Shown: positions 16,857 through 27,041, counted from the stretch's first letter. The stretch: 64,000 bases of DNA from Clostridium sp. AM49-4BH (GCF_003478335.1 NZ_QUFB01000006.1:1-64000); one strand, 5' to 3'. A program made the numbers and translations. The notes: a model not told the origin generated them from the sequence alone.

Positions 16857-18965
16857 TTAGTTGCTGCCAAGATAACTTAACAAGGATGACTGCTGTGAAT
16901 TCAAGCTTGCCAATGCTTTTTCCATCGCTGAAAACTGTTTATAATAATGGTCTTCCATCGTCTGCAATTTTGTTTCCCAACTCTTAATATCTTTCTTATA
17001 TTGAGTCATCTGCTTTGTCATTTCCTTATCGTTATAGAACGTCAAAGCACTGCTCATCGTTGTCGATTTCATCTTTTCATTTAATGCATCATACAAGTTG
17101 TTGGTAAGCCCTGCCATCACTTCTGCCACAACGTCCGGATCTTCTTTCAAAAGATCCTGCAGCGTATTCGTTGAATCAGAGTAAACCGAATCATCCTCAT
17201 CTCCTTTAATATGAAGCTGACCATACTCTTTATAATCTGTTCCTGTAGTAATACCAAGATTTGCCAAAGAATACTTCTTCCCGTTCGAAGCAGTAATCGA
17301 TTTACCGGTAATACTTCTCATCGTTGTAATAAGTCCATCCAGAGTGCTGTCACGACGAAGCAAAGAATCCTTAATCTTTGTATTCCATTTCTCTACCTCT
17401 TCATCAGACATCGCATCCTTCTGATCATCAGTCAACACATCATAGTTTCTCGCCGATTTCGCATTATACAATGTATTCATTTCTTTCAGAATCGAATTAT
17501 ACTGTGTCACAAACTCTTTGATCGAATCGTATACCGCATCGGTATCATCAGAAACGGTAATAGACACTTCTCCGTTTGTCACATCCATAAGATCTAAGGA
17601 TAAGCCATTTACATTCAAAGAAGTCTTGGAACTCGTCAATGTTGCACCATTTACCTGTACTACAGAATCTGCCGCTGCAACAACAACCATGCCGACACCG
17701 GAAGCAGATTCCTGCACTGCCGAACCGTCAATCGTATCCAAACCAATCTTCTGCAGTTCTGCTGAGGATCCCGCCTCGACCCCGGCCCCTTTTGCCATAG
17801 CTGTTGCATAGTCAGTTACTGCATCAGTGATCGTCTGTTTACGGGTTCCTTCTGACTGGATCGTAATCTCATCATTACTGAGACCATTGGTCAACGCTTC
17901 CGTAATCTTACTCTGATAATCGTCTCCGGCAATCTGACTATCCGCATTTTCCTGTATATATTGTTTTGCTAATGTGACTAGCTCTTCTTGTGTATGTGAC
18001 GCATCATCTTTTTCTTCTAGCTTCCCGGCGTTGATCAATGCCTGTTTGGCATCGTCCGTTATCACATTATTGCCATTTTCATCTTTTTTGAAATATTTTG
18101 TTTCCAATTCTGTAACAATCTGGTTACGGTAATATCCGGTCACCTCAGATTTCGCCTGTGCATCCGATACTTCCATCAGAGAGGCAACTGCCGAATCAAT
18201 CTTATCCGAAGATGTGTCATTTTGTATACTAGCTAATACGTCCAGCACACTATTCTTCTGTGCTGCTGTCAAACTATCATATTTTACGGCATTGTTCACA
18301 GTCTGTTTCGCATTTAACTGCTCCTGCGTAAATGCCGTCATCTTGATCTCAAACTTTTGATCTAAACCACTATCCTTTGCACCGATGAAGAATCTGCCCT
18401 GTCCCTCATCAAAAGAAGCATTTAAGCCTGCCGATTTCAAATTATCAACAAAATCACTAATCGTAGTATCTGCATTTACCGTCATGCTGACTGTCCGATC
18501 TGCCGTCTTGATCTGAATCTGCTTCGTGCCATCAGCCGTCATGCCAAGATCAGAAAGTTTTGTGGAAGAAGTAACCTTGTTTGTAACCTTCTCACCCTGA
18601 TCATTAGTAGTCTCATAAGAAGAAATCTTGGCACTTGTAACATACTGTGCCGCTGCAAGGCTCTTCACATTGACGCGATAGGTACCTTTTGTCGCACTGC
18701 TATTTGCAGATACTGTCACTTTCGTTGAATCGGAAGATGTTGCTTTCTTCGTCTGATAATTAGACTGAAAACGAAGCTTACCGACATAATCTTTATAAAA
18801 GCTATACATTTTCGTATTCAGACCGGACCAAATCTCCTGTTTCCACTCTAATTTCTGCTTCTTAGACTCTATCTTGGTCTTCTTAGCTTGCTGTGTCTCC
18901 ATCAAAGACTTTACAATCGATTCCGTATCCATACCGGAAATCATACCTGACATTCTAATCGCCAT
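16857..18965 (-). CDS. fliD: Flagellar filament cap protein FliD
   Basis: A 702-residue cap protein, longer than the E. coli form (468) because of an enlarged middle. The N-terminus (MAIRMSGMISGMDTESIVKS) and a C-terminal coiled coil near residues 655-690 are conserved and form the leg domains. The middle, about residues 230-430, is acidic and variable and would be exposed at the filament tip. The product caps the filament, aids flagellin folding and can act as an adhesin. It is followed closely by fliS and the FliT-like gene. Confidence 0.92.
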   Translation of the reverse strand: MAIRMSGMISGMDTESIVKSLMETQQAKKTKIESKKQKLEWKQEIWSGLNTKMYSFYKDYVGKLRFQSNYQTKKATSSDSTKVTVSANSSATKGTYRVNVKSLAAAQYVTSAKISSYETTNDQGEKVTNKVTSSTKLSDLGMTADGTKQIQIKTADRTVSMTVNADTTISDFVDNLKSAGLNASFDEGQGRFFIGAKDSGLDQKFEIKMTAFTQEQLNAKQTVNNAVKYDSLTAAQKNSVLDVLASIQNDTSSDKIDSAVASLMEVSDAQAKSEVTGYYRNQIVTELETKYFKKDENGNNVITDDAKQALINAGKLEEKDDASHTQEELVTLAKQYIQENADSQIAGDDYQSKITEALTNGLSNDEITIQSEGTRKQTITDAVTDYATAMAKGAGVEAGSSAELQKIGLDTIDGSAVQESASGVGMVVVAAADSVVQVNGATLTSSKTSLNVNGLSLDLMDVTNGEVSITVSDDTDAVYDSIKEFVTQYNSILKEMNTLYNAKSARNYDVLTDDQKDAMSDEEVEKWNTKIKDSLLRRDSTLDGLITTMRSITGKSITASNGKKYSLANLGITTGTDYKEYGQLHIKGDEDDSVYSDSTNTLQDLLKEDPDVVAEVMAGLTNNLYDALNEKMKSTTMSSALTFYNDKEMTKQMTQYKKDIKSWETKLQTMEDHYYKQFSAMEKALASLNSQQSSLLSYLGSN

Positions 18966-19045
18966 AATAACCTCACCTTTCTAAGCGCCTATATATCGCC
19001 AACATAACCGCACTATGTAATTATTTACATTCTATTTTTTTACCA

Positions 19046-19465
19046 TTAGCGCTTTTCATCCACAATCAAACCAGCCAACTCCCACATCTTCTGAAGCATT
19101 TCCAAAGACTCTTCCGGCGGCACCTCGCGAATCAGCTTATCACTTGTTTTGTCAAACACTTTAATCGACACTCGCTTGGTTGCCTCATCATACGAGTACT
19201 CGCATCGGGTACTCACCATACGATTATTTGCACTGGAAACCGCAGAATCTATTGTACTCTTAGCAGGATCCTTCCCATCAAATGGCATTCCCTGCTTTGC
19301 ATCAGACTCCTGTCCACTTGTCTGCCCTGTTGTCTGTCCTGTAACATTATTTGGTGCTGCCGTTGTCTTCTGTACGGCAACCGCCTTACCTGCATCTACA
19401 CGGGTTACATCCGGCGATGCACTTTCCGTAGTCCTGTTTACTCCACTTATAACATCCATATCCAT
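19046..19465 (-). CDS. flaG: FlaG family flagellar protein
   Basis: A 139-residue protein with a disordered, Thr/Gln-rich N-terminal half (TGQTTGQTSGQESDAKQG) and the conserved FlaG C-terminus: CEYSYDEATKRVSIKVFD, then IREVPPEESLEMLQKMWEL. FlaG proteins influence filament length in other bacteria. It sits just upstream of fliD, the usual place. A sigma-28-like promoter lies ahead of it, so flaG-fliD-fliS-fliT may be made separately from the upstream genes. Confidence 0.88.
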   Translation of the reverse strand: MDMDVISGVNRTTESASPDVTRVDAGKAVAVQKTTAAPNNVTGQTTGQTSGQESDAKQGMPFDGKDPAKSTIDSAVSSANNRMVSTRCEYSYDEATKRVSIKVFDKTSDKLIREVPPEESLEMLQKMWELAGLIVDEKR

Positions 19466-19543
19466 TTTCTTACACCTCCGTGTGCTATACTCTGCAAGTC
19501 CCTTAAGCGTCTTGGCACTTCCTGTACCCGCTTTCTATATAAT

Positions 19544-19570
19544 ATATCGGATTTTCCGAAAATAAATTAA
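19544..19570 (-). promoter_or_regulatory. Putative sigma-28 promoter of flaG-fliD-fliS
   Basis: On the minus strand CCGATAT (19544-19550) is preceded by 15-16 bases and TAAT/TTAA. This is close to the clostridial SigD pattern TAAA-N15/16-CCGATAW, about 80 bases ahead of flaG. Confidence 0.55.
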
Positions 19571-19582
19571 CCGTTCGGCATG

Positions 19583-19804
19583 TTATTTCTGAAACAATCC
19601 TTTCAGCGCTTCTACATCCACGGCACTTCCTGCCTGTTTATTCTCTTCCTGAATCTGTACATACAATTCTTTGCGATAGATCGGCACGGATTTAGGAGCT
19701 TTCACACCCAGTTTGATCTGATCGCCTTTAATCTCCAACACTGTGATCTCTATATCATTTCCAATCATAATGGATTCATTTACTTTTCTTGCTAACGCCA
19801 GCAT
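19583..19804 (-). CDS. csrA: Carbon storage regulator CsrA
   Basis: A 73-residue RNA-binding translational repressor. The family core is intact: [20 protein letters not shown], then [19 protein letters not shown], including the beta-5 Arg region used for binding GGA motifs. In Bacillus, CsrA blocks flagellin translation until FliW titrates it away. fliW ends 22 bases upstream, so the pair is co-made. The flagellin gene itself is not in this window. Confidence 0.95.
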   Translation of the reverse strand: MLALARKVNESIMIGNDIEITVLEIKGDQIKLGVKAPKSVPIYRKELYVQIQEENKQAGSAVDVEALKGLFQK

Positions 19805-19826
19805 AATTTTGTCTCCTCTCCATGTA

Positions 19827-20258
19827 TTACTGCAAAATAAAGTGTTTCACCTCATAATCTGTATTTTCAGCAACGATCTGCACGCCCTTACGCGTTCCCG
19901 CATTAATGATCAATGGCGCCTTTTTGTTTACCGATGTGCGTTTCACATCTGCCGGTACCGTTGCCAACAAAAATACAACCAGATCATCTTCCTTGATCTC
20001 GCCAACAGGCTCTAATAATGCATCCTCAACGATCGGATTGTACTGTTCATCTACCCGCTGTGGATTTACGATTGGAAATGCCAGTCCCGGCTCCGTTGTT
20101 GACTGCAACCATGAGAAAAACGGTGGTTCCTCCCCATCGATATCGTAAAGGATCGTGTAATCCTTGTATTCTTCAAAACCAAACAGCCCCTTATCAAAAT
20201 GTATAATCTTTTCATCGCCGATTTCTACTTCCCCAAAATATCTTGTTTGAATCTTCAT
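19827..20258 (-). CDS. fliW: Flagellar assembly factor FliW
   Basis: A 143-residue antagonist of CsrA. The signature is the N-terminal [20 protein letters not shown] with [14 protein letters not shown], followed by [20 protein letters not shown]. It binds both CsrA and flagellin and so links filament growth to flagellin translation. The ATG at 20258 has GAGGAGG upstream. A longer reading from 20363 adds 35 residues that do not belong to the family. Confidence 0.94.
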   Translation of the reverse strand: MKIQTRYFGEVEIGDEKIIHFDKGLFGFEEYKDYTILYDIDGEEPPFFSWLQSTTEPGLAFPIVNPQRVDEQYNPIVEDALLEPVGEIKEDDLVVFLLATVPADVKRTSVNKKAPLIINAGTRKGVQIVAENTDYEVKHFILQ

Positions 20259-20371
20259 CTGTGCATCCTCCTCGTTGATAATCAGTAAGGTGCCAAACTC
20301 CTTTGACACCTTACATTTATTTGCTGATCCTGCTGCCTGAAACCTCCCTACAGGAATTGCCATGTTCTATT

Positions 20372-21901
20372 CTAGATATAATCTAACAATGAATTACCCA
20401 ATATTTTTGCCGTAGCCGATAATGATGCCTGATGCAGATTGTCTGCCTGTGTCAAGCCGATCACAGCATCTGCGATATCCATATCTTCGTTGTTCGATAA
20501 TTTTTCCTCCGTATCTGTCTTTTCATCCGAAAGACGATCCTGTGTCATCTGCAAGCGATTGTACTTGGCTCCAAGTTCAGCTACCGCAACATTTAAGGTT
20601 GCCTCACATTTGTTCACCATAGTAAGACCGCGTCCAAAGGCCTCATTCATGATACTGACACGAAGCTGCTGCTCATTTTCCAACGATGTTTTTAAGGTAC
20701 CTAACGATGCAATTTCATCTTGATCAGACGTATTTGCTATCTTCTTCTCTACATCTGCAATACGGTTTTCTACATCCGTCACATCGCCGATCACACGCTC
20801 GATATAATCTAAGCAACGATAAATTTCTGTATCAAACGCATCTTTTGCCTGCGTATTTACTGTCAAAGTCTGACTGAAATTGACCTCGTAATTAATATTT
20901 TGATCACTTGGATCTGCAAAGTAAGTGTTCTTCATGGATACTGTATCGTAGCGATTACACTTAAAATACATCTCCGGGCGAATATCACTTTTTTCAAATT
21001 TATTTTTGGTATAATCAATTGAAAAATTAGCCTCTTTCTCCTGAATCGTACTATACAAAGTCTTGCCCAGCACAATTTCTCCGGCATCATATATATATAG
21101 TGCTTCATAATTAGTGCCGTTCATCTGATTGTACCGGTCAATGTCGTAAGCATACGCATCGTTTTGAGACACCACACCAACTTTGCCATTATCTACCGAA
21201 TACTCTTCTGTCGTATTTCCATAGGTGAGTGACATGCTAAATACATTGTTTCCGCCTGTGATCGGCTGATTGGAACAATTGTTGTAAGATAACTGTATGC
21301 GATAACCGGTATTCACCTTTGCCTCTAACTTAGCATACTCTTCCTGCGTCATGCCATCCTGATATTTAATATCAGACTCTACATTACGGATCGTATCAAT
21401 ATCTGTCGATTTAAATTTCTCCGTAATCTCATATTCTAATGTATCACTAGAGTTCGGGAACAACAGCGATGTGTCCGTACGATACCCGGTAAACATATAT
21501 CGTCCGGCGTAGTCCGCATTTGCATTATCCTCAAAGATTGCTGTTGCGTACTGTCTAAGCTGTGTCAGTATCGCTGTTCTCTCTTTTGATTCCGGATAAC
21601 TGTTAGCGCCTTGGCTAAAATATCCTTCCATATCCGTAAACGTAGAGCTTACCTTTTTCATCGCTCCCTCTGTCGTATCCATCCAATCCATGGCATCCTG
21701 CACATTTTTTTCAACATATTGTGTCAACTGTGCCATTGTTGTGCGAAATTTCAGCGAACGGGATGCGATCGTCGGATCCTCTGAAGGACGCTGAATCTTC
21801 TTCATCGTCGTGTACTGCTCTTCTGCCGTCAACATTTTATTCTTTGCATTTGATATATGCACCTGTGATCTGTTTGAAATCATTGAATTTGTTACTCGCA
21901 T
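20372..21901 (-). CDS. flgL: Flagellar hook-filament junction protein FlgL
   Basis: A protein of about 509 residues, longer than E. coli FlgL (317). The N-terminus MRVTNSMISNRSQVHISNAK and the C-terminus with LTQADNLHQASLSATAKIL carry the flagellin-like D0/D1 helices. About residues 150-370 form an enlarged variable domain. It joins the hook, through FlgK, to the filament. The ATG at 21901 is preferred to the upstream reading MEGIP. It follows flgK2 by 29 bases. Confidence 0.9.
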   Translation of the reverse strand: MRVTNSMISNRSQVHISNAKNKMLTAEEQYTTMKKIQRPSEDPTIASRSLKFRTTMAQLTQYVEKNVQDAMDWMDTTEGAMKKVSSTFTDMEGYFSQGANSYPESKERTAILTQLRQYATAIFEDNANADYAGRYMFTGYRTDTSLLFPNSSDTLEYEITEKFKSTDIDTIRNVESDIKYQDGMTQEEYAKLEAKVNTGYRIQLSYNNCSNQPITGGNNVFSMSLTYGNTTEEYSVDNGKVGVVSQNDAYAYDIDRYNQMNGTNYEALYIYDAGEIVLGKTLYSTIQEKEANFSIDYTKNKFEKSDIRPEMYFKCNRYDTVSMKNTYFADPSDQNINYEVNFSQTLTVNTQAKDAFDTEIYRCLDYIERVIGDVTDVENRIADVEKKIANTSDQDEIASLGTLKTSLENEQQLRVSIMNEAFGRGLTMVNKCEATLNVAVAELGAKYNRLQMTQDRLSDEKTDTEEKLSNNEDMDIADAVIGLTQADNLHQASLSATAKILGNSLLDYI

Positions 21902-21930
21902 AGGTATTCCCTCCATTTACTGATCATCTG

Positions 21931-24003
21931 TTATACTGCAGTGCCATTGATCAATTTATCCAATGCCTCGTTCATTATGGACAAAACACGATATTGATAG
22001 TGTAACAGATTTTGATAGATTACCAAATTCTGGCCCTCTTCATCTTCATCTACACCGGAAATCGAAGTTCTTCGATGATCCACTGCATCCAAAATGTTCT
22101 GTGCATTTTCTGTAGCTGCCGTCACACGTGCTGAATCTACACCAAGTACTGCAGTGCATAATACATTCAGGAAAGATCCCGGATCACCCTGCTTAAACAT
22201 GGAATTATCGGTCTGCAGTGCCAACATTTTTGTGAGATTTTTGGACTCTTCCCATCCGGTCAGGCCCTCTGTATTTTCTGCAGAGCAGGCCAACATTCTG
22301 CCGTTTTTAACAATATCGTCATTGGCATGAAAATTAAGGATCGACATATTGTAATAACTGCATACTGCATTCTCATCCGTATTATCCAACTCTGATGAAT
22401 GAAACGAGAATATGTTGTTGTCATCATCCGGAATAAACACTTTTTCTACAATATTGCCATTTTTATCTTTCAGATTATAGTAGTTCGTTTCTCCTGCAAC
22501 AGTTTCAAACTGATAACCATCTGCCCGATAAGCCTGCTGCTTGTTAGAATCAAACACTTTACTGCCGTTATAATAGTAAAATGTATCTTCCGCATTATAC
22601 AAAAATTCTGTCATCTGAAACTGTTGATTCGATGTCACGTTAGCCGCTACAAACAAATCTTTTCCAAGTTTGCCATCCAGATCATAGCCCTTATTTTGCA
22701 ACATATTAAAGTTTGCAGAAAATGTTCTGACAAATTCATTAAGCTGCGTCATATAATACGGAATTCCACGGAATGCGATGGAATCTCCTGCCGATGCAAG
22801 CCTCTTTTCAGGATTCGGATCCTGCATAATATTTTGCAGGCGTGTTACTCCGTCATCACTTAACTCCTCCTTCAAAACAAATGTATATGTATATGTACCA
22901 TCTGCAGCTACTGTTGCAGAAAAGGATTCATATTCGTAATCCACATTACCGATCGTTAACACTCCATCCGATGCCGGCAGATCCAGCTTGGATAAATTCG
23001 ATGCGTTGGCGCTGCTGTATTGATCACTCGTGATCGTTAATGTACTCTTACCGCCCTTTGCTGTATCATTCTTCTGCAATCCGGTCAGTGTTGCTTTGAA
23101 ATTTTCCGCATTGTTGCCATCGCGCATCTCGATCAACCCCTGTAATTTGCCTCCAAGCGTTGTATTGTACATATCAAATTCCTGACCATAACTCCACTCT
23201 AACCGATACAGATTAACAACATCATTCTGGCTTACCTTGTTCGTAGATCCCTCTGCATTGATCGTATTGTACCGTGTGGTATCGACCAAAATACCTCCAC
23301 CCAGCGTCACAATAAACTGATTCGTTCCATTGCCATCTGCGGGTGCTTTTTCTGTCACATTGATGTCCGCTAATTCGGACAATTTGTCCAAAATAACCGC
23401 TCTCTGATCACGAAGATCATTTGCACGGTCGCCATACACTTCTAATGTATTGATCTGTTTATTTAAAGAAGCGATCTGTGCTGCATACGCATTGATCTGC
23501 TTTACCGTTGTCTCAATCTCTGTATTGACATCTACCTGCATATTCTGCAGCTTCACTGCCGCATCTCTGACATAATAAGACAGCGTATCCGCATATCCTG
23601 CCACCTGCGCACGGATCGTCTGATCCATAGAAGATGTTGTCAAATATTTCAAAGAGGAAAAGAAGCTGTCTAAAGAATTCGTAATGCTTCCTTCCGAATC
23701 TTCTTTCGGATAGATGCAATCCTCAATGCTGCTCAAATAAAAGGACTCTGTTGAATATTTACCTACTGTAGTATTGCTGATGCGGTACTTGGCATCATAA
23801 TAATCATCGCGGCTGCTGAGAATCGCTGTGGCATCTACACCTGCACCCAGCATTCCGTAGCTGGTGCGCAGCGAAACAGCTTCCTTCGCTGACTGCTCTA
23901 CTGTCTGTCTGCTGTATCCTTTCGTCTTTACATTGGATATATTATGTCCTGTCGTTGTCAATCCGGCATTATATGTCGACATGCCGGACACTGCTATATT
24001 CAA
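21931..24003 (-). CDS. Second FlgK-like hook-associated protein
   Basis: About 690 residues as read from a TTG at 24003. The family N-terminus (NIAVSGMSTYNAGLTTTGHN, then ISNVKTKGYSRQ) and C-terminus (LVIYQNLLHYQYRVLSIMNE) are clear, with a variable centre. The natural start is probably the ATG at 24023-24025, which would give MPSTFFGLNIAVSG. It is put out of frame by a run of eight Ts where seven would be in frame. This is either a sequence error or a slippage site. It is the second FlgK-type gene in tandem, after 24046-25968, and its beginning looks more like classical FlgK. Confidence 0.85.
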   Translation of the reverse strand: MNIAVSGMSTYNAGLTTTGHNISNVKTKGYSRQTVEQSAKEAVSLRTSYGMLGAGVDATAILSSRDDYYDAKYRISNTTVGKYSTESFYLSSIEDCIYPKEDSEGSITNSLDSFFSSLKYLTTSSMDQTIRAQVAGYADTLSYYVRDAAVKLQNMQVDVNTEIETTVKQINAYAAQIASLNKQINTLEVYGDRANDLRDQRAVILDKLSELADINVTEKAPADGNGTNQFIVTLGGGILVDTTRYNTINAEGSTNKVSQNDVVNLYRLEWSYGQEFDMYNTTLGGKLQGLIEMRDGNNAENFKATLTGLQKNDTAKGGKSTLTITSDQYSSANASNLSKLDLPASDGVLTIGNVDYEYESFSATVAADGTYTYTFVLKEELSDDGVTRLQNIMQDPNPEKRLASAGDSIAFRGIPYYMTQLNEFVRTFSANFNMLQNKGYDLDGKLGKDLFVAANVTSNQQFQMTEFLYNAEDTFYYYNGSKVFDSNKQQAYRADGYQFETVAGETNYYNLKDKNGNIVEKVFIPDDDNNIFSFHSSELDNTDENAVCSYYNMSILNFHANDDIVKNGRMLACSAENTEGLTGWEESKNLTKMLALQTDNSMFKQGDPGSFLNVLCTAVLGVDSARVTAATENAQNILDAVDHRRTSISGVDEDEEGQNLVIYQNLLHYQYRVLSIMNEALDKLINGTAV

Positions 24004-24045
24004 TCCAAAAAAAAGTTGATGGCATATTCCATTCCCCCTTCTGCT

Positions 24046-25968
24046 CTATCCAAGTCGTTCAATCAAATGCTCTAACATCGCATCGATCACTGAAATATAA
24101 CGTGATGCTGCATTATAGGCGTGCTGATATTTTAACAGATCCACCATTTCTTCTTCACTGGAAACACCCATCACCTGCTGCCGTTTATCCTCAACACTCT
24201 CGGTCAGCTTTTGCTGGTTGTCGACCATGCTCTGCCATGTATTTCCCTTCGCACCGAGTGCCGTTACCATAGAGCGGTAATACTCCGCATAGGTATACGT
24301 TGTCTCATTGTTGGGATCCAGTGCGGCAAACTTCTCATTCCATTCCGAAAGAATATCCTCAAATACTTTTGTATTGTATCCGCCGGTCTCTCCAAGCTCC
24401 GGATTAAGTTTCACCGGAAGCAATGCATAATCTTCTATAACATCCGGATTCACTTCCAGATTCAGCAAAGTATATAACGTATTGGCATCTTCTTCGTCCT
24501 CCTCATTGTATACATACAATTTATAAGACTTAGATCCATCCGCATTTGTAATTTCCTGCGCCAACGGAATCTGATTGCCCTCCTCGTCTTTTCCATAAAC
24601 CTGTGCATCTATGGTAATTACCCGATAGCGATCCGTTGCTTTGCGGGAGAAAACTTCTGTTCCGATCGTCATATCATCATCAGTACCCACTGCACAATTT
24701 ACAACATCTAGGATCTTGTATTTGCCATCCTGCAAGTTCACAGCATTGCCTTTTGCATCTACACCACTAATTCCTGTAAGATCCTGCGAGATGTTCGGAC
24801 AAAATGCATCGTTGACCATCGTTACCAATCCATGGATCAACTGATCAAACTGTGCCTGTATCTGTGTAAGTATCGAATTGCCGGTTGTATTATTGTATTT
24901 ATCTAATTTTTCTTTGAAATCATTACAAGCCAACAAATAACTTGTTTCATCAAATTTGCCAGCATCATCGATATAATCAGACTTGACCGGCTGTACCGGA
25001 ATATCTTTATAATTGGCGATCTCATTTCCTCTCGCTGTCAAGATACCAAGCAAGGAACCGGTATCTGTCTTGCGCACAGCAGAGTACGCTGTCTCCATAT
25101 CATAAACATCACTATAACCATTGTCGAGCCATGTAACATTATACATTTCAGATACTGATTTTACTTCATACTGCTGTGTCGCATCGTTGTATTCTTCCTG
25201 TTTTATGCGTTCAACACCCATGTGGTAACTTCTCGCATCATTCACTAACGGTGCATTGCCTATAAAGACGCGCACATTGCCGTTATGATCCTCATTGTAT
25301 GTATAATAAGTATACTCTGCCAGCTCATCAAGGAGCTGGTTTCTGGCATCGCGGTAGTCATTCGCATTTTCCAATCCGGACGCTTCCGCCTCGCGAATAC
25401 GCTTGTTCAGATCCAAAATCTGTTCTCCAATAGAATTGATCTTATCGACCTGCGCCGTGATCTCTTTATTCAAATTAACCTGGTAGTCCACCAAAGTCTG
25501 ATAAACATCCTTTGCATTCTTAATAAAAGACTCTGCATTGGATAAAAACAGTTCGCGATTCACGACACTCTGCGGATCGGTCGAAATGGTCTGTAACGAA
25601 TCCCATATATCCTGCAGTGAATTTTGAAATTCAACACCTTCCAGCTCACCTAAGATGTCTTCAATCTCCTGACTGGTCGTAAGCTGTCTGTCATAAAAGT
25701 TTCCTCTACTCACTTCCAGACGATATTCCTTATCCAAGAAAATATCGCGGATCTGTCGAACCTGTGCAACCGCAGTTCCATAACCAATCTGCTGCGTCCC
25801 ATGGCTTGTCACCTTGATGTTGGAATAGTAAGTATCCCGCAATATATTCTGTTGTCTCGTATATCCGGTCGTTTTGGTATTGGCCAGATTGTGTGCCGCA
25901 GTATTCATACCCGCCTGCGAAGCCTTCAATCCGGACACACCGGAATTAAAACTGGTAAATAAGCTCAT
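24046..25968 (-). CDS. flgK: Flagellar hook-associated protein FlgK
   Basis: A 640-residue HAP1. The N-terminus MSLFTSFNSGVSGLKASQAG, then MNTAAHNLANTKTTGYTRQQ, and the C-terminal YQHAYNAASRYISVIDAMLE form the D0/D1 parts. The middle is variable. It forms the first junction layer between hook and filament. FlgN, its export chaperone, is encoded just upstream at 26063-26587. Two FlgK-type genes in a row may build a mixed junction; which one is the functional HAP1 cannot be decided here. Confidence 0.88.
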   Translation of the reverse strand: MSLFTSFNSGVSGLKASQAGMNTAAHNLANTKTTGYTRQQNILRDTYYSNIKVTSHGTQQIGYGTAVAQVRQIRDIFLDKEYRLEVSRGNFYDRQLTTSQEIEDILGELEGVEFQNSLQDIWDSLQTISTDPQSVVNRELFLSNAESFIKNAKDVYQTLVDYQVNLNKEITAQVDKINSIGEQILDLNKRIREAEASGLENANDYRDARNQLLDELAEYTYYTYNEDHNGNVRVFIGNAPLVNDARSYHMGVERIKQEEYNDATQQYEVKSVSEMYNVTWLDNGYSDVYDMETAYSAVRKTDTGSLLGILTARGNEIANYKDIPVQPVKSDYIDDAGKFDETSYLLACNDFKEKLDKYNNTTGNSILTQIQAQFDQLIHGLVTMVNDAFCPNISQDLTGISGVDAKGNAVNLQDGKYKILDVVNCAVGTDDDMTIGTEVFSRKATDRYRVITIDAQVYGKDEEGNQIPLAQEITNADGSKSYKLYVYNEEDEEDANTLYTLLNLEVNPDVIEDYALLPVKLNPELGETGGYNTKVFEDILSEWNEKFAALDPNNETTYTYAEYYRSMVTALGAKGNTWQSMVDNQQKLTESVEDKRQQVMGVSSEEEMVDLLKYQHAYNAASRYISVIDAMLEHLIERLG

Positions 25969-26062
25969 ACGATACTCTCTCTTTCTTTCCGTTATACATA
26001 AAAAGCACGAATACCACTCGGAAAATACAGTGTGTCAGAAAAGCTTCCTACTTCTCTGACGA

Positions 26063-26587
26063 TCACTGCTTTGCGTCAAAAGACCCCGTCCCAAAGCCGG
26101 CATCAACTCCGCCTCCTGCGGCTGACGCATTTTTGTCGTAATTATTATTTCCCGGTGACATCCGTGTACTTTGAATAAAATTCATATTGAATTCAATCAT
26201 TTCAAGGGAATTTTCTATTAAATTTTTATTCTTTGTATTAACATCTACCAAGCGTTTCATCGTTTGTTGCAGCTCGTCGTGCAACAACGCCAACCGCTCC
26301 TGCTCTTCCGGCTGTTTCCCCAGCAGTTCAATCAAGCCGGTAAGACTTAAATCTTTCACCGGACGATTCAACACCATTCCCATATTGTGCAGAACCTCTT
26401 CTCTGCGATGTCCGTACGCAGATGCCTGATCCAGCAATTCCTGTTCTTGATCCGTAATTTCTTGCAATCGCTTTAGATCTCCACGGATCAACACTTCTGT
26501 CTTCTGTTCCGATATCGGAATCAGTGTCTGGTAGACTTCCATCTCCTGCTGCAACACGGCAGTCAGGTCATCAATCAAACTTGCCAA
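26063..26587 (-). CDS. flgN: Flagellar export chaperone FlgN
   Basis: A 174-residue helical protein of the FlgN family: MASLIDDLTAVLQQEMEVYQ, then EQKTEVLIRGDLKRLQEITD, with a long central coiled coil. The C-terminal ~30 residues are Gly/Ala-rich and probably disordered. FlgN binds FlgK and FlgL before export. Its place between flgM and the two flgK genes fits exactly. Confidence 0.85.
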   Translation of the reverse strand: MASLIDDLTAVLQQEMEVYQTLIPISEQKTEVLIRGDLKRLQEITDQEQELLDQASAYGHRREEVLHNMGMVLNRPVKDLSLTGLIELLGKQPEEQERLALLHDELQQTMKRLVDVNTKNKNLIENSLEMIEFNMNFIQSTRMSPGNNNYDKNASAAGGGVDAGFGTGSFDAKQ

Positions 26588-26625
26588 ATCTGCTCCCTCT
26601 TGTCTCCTATTTCAAGAATCCGTTC

Positions 26626-26904
26626 TTAAAATAAGGAATCAAAATATTTACTCACCATCTTTTCTGCAATCTCCTGTGAAGATACATTATACGTACCGGA
26701 AGCAATCGCATCCTTGTACTTATTTACCTTGTCCTCACGAACATCTTCCGCATCCTTCACTGCCTGCTTTGCAATCTGATAATCCTTCGCTGTCTGCGAA
26801 ATCTGAAATTCGTCTTTCGCATATTTCTTCTCAGTGCGGACATTCTTCGTCGGCTTAGACTGCTGATAAAGTCGGCTTACATGATTTAATGCATCAATTC
26901 TCAT
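26626..26904 (-). CDS. flgM: Anti-sigma-28 factor FlgM
   Basis: About 92 residues from the ATG at 26904 (MRIDALNHVSRLYQQ); an upstream ATG at 26931 would add MSEKQVVIT. The C-terminal VREDKVNKYKDAIASGTYNV, then SSQEIAEKMVSKYFDSLF, is the sigma-28-binding part of the family. FlgM holds SigD inactive until the hook is done and FlgM is exported. It heads the operon and lies 50 bases below a sigma-28-type promoter, giving the usual feedback. Confidence 0.9.
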   Translation of the reverse strand: MRIDALNHVSRLYQQSKPTKNVRTEKKYAKDEFQISQTAKDYQIAKQAVKDAEDVREDKVNKYKDAIASGTYNVSSQEIAEKMVSKYFDSLF

Positions 26905-26953
26905 TGTTATCACCACCTGTTTCTCACTCATTTCAGTGTTTCATACATAATAT

Positions 26954-26980
26954 GTATCGGATTTTTTTTAGATTACTTTA
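26954..26980 (-). promoter_or_regulatory. Putative sigma-28 promoter of the flgM operon
   Basis: TAAA (26977-26980), 16 bases, then CCGATAC (26954-26960) on the minus strand match the SigD pattern. Confidence 0.7.
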
Positions 26981-27006
26981 GCATTTGTTATTAATTTTCC
27001 AAAATT

Positions 27007-27041
27007 TCAAAAGAGGCACTGCCCTACTGCAGCGCCTCTTA
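27007..27041 (-). terminator. Terminator of lysA
   Basis: The stem AAGAGGCGCTG / CAGTGCCTCTT (one mismatch) is followed on the minus strand by TTTT. Confidence 0.8.
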
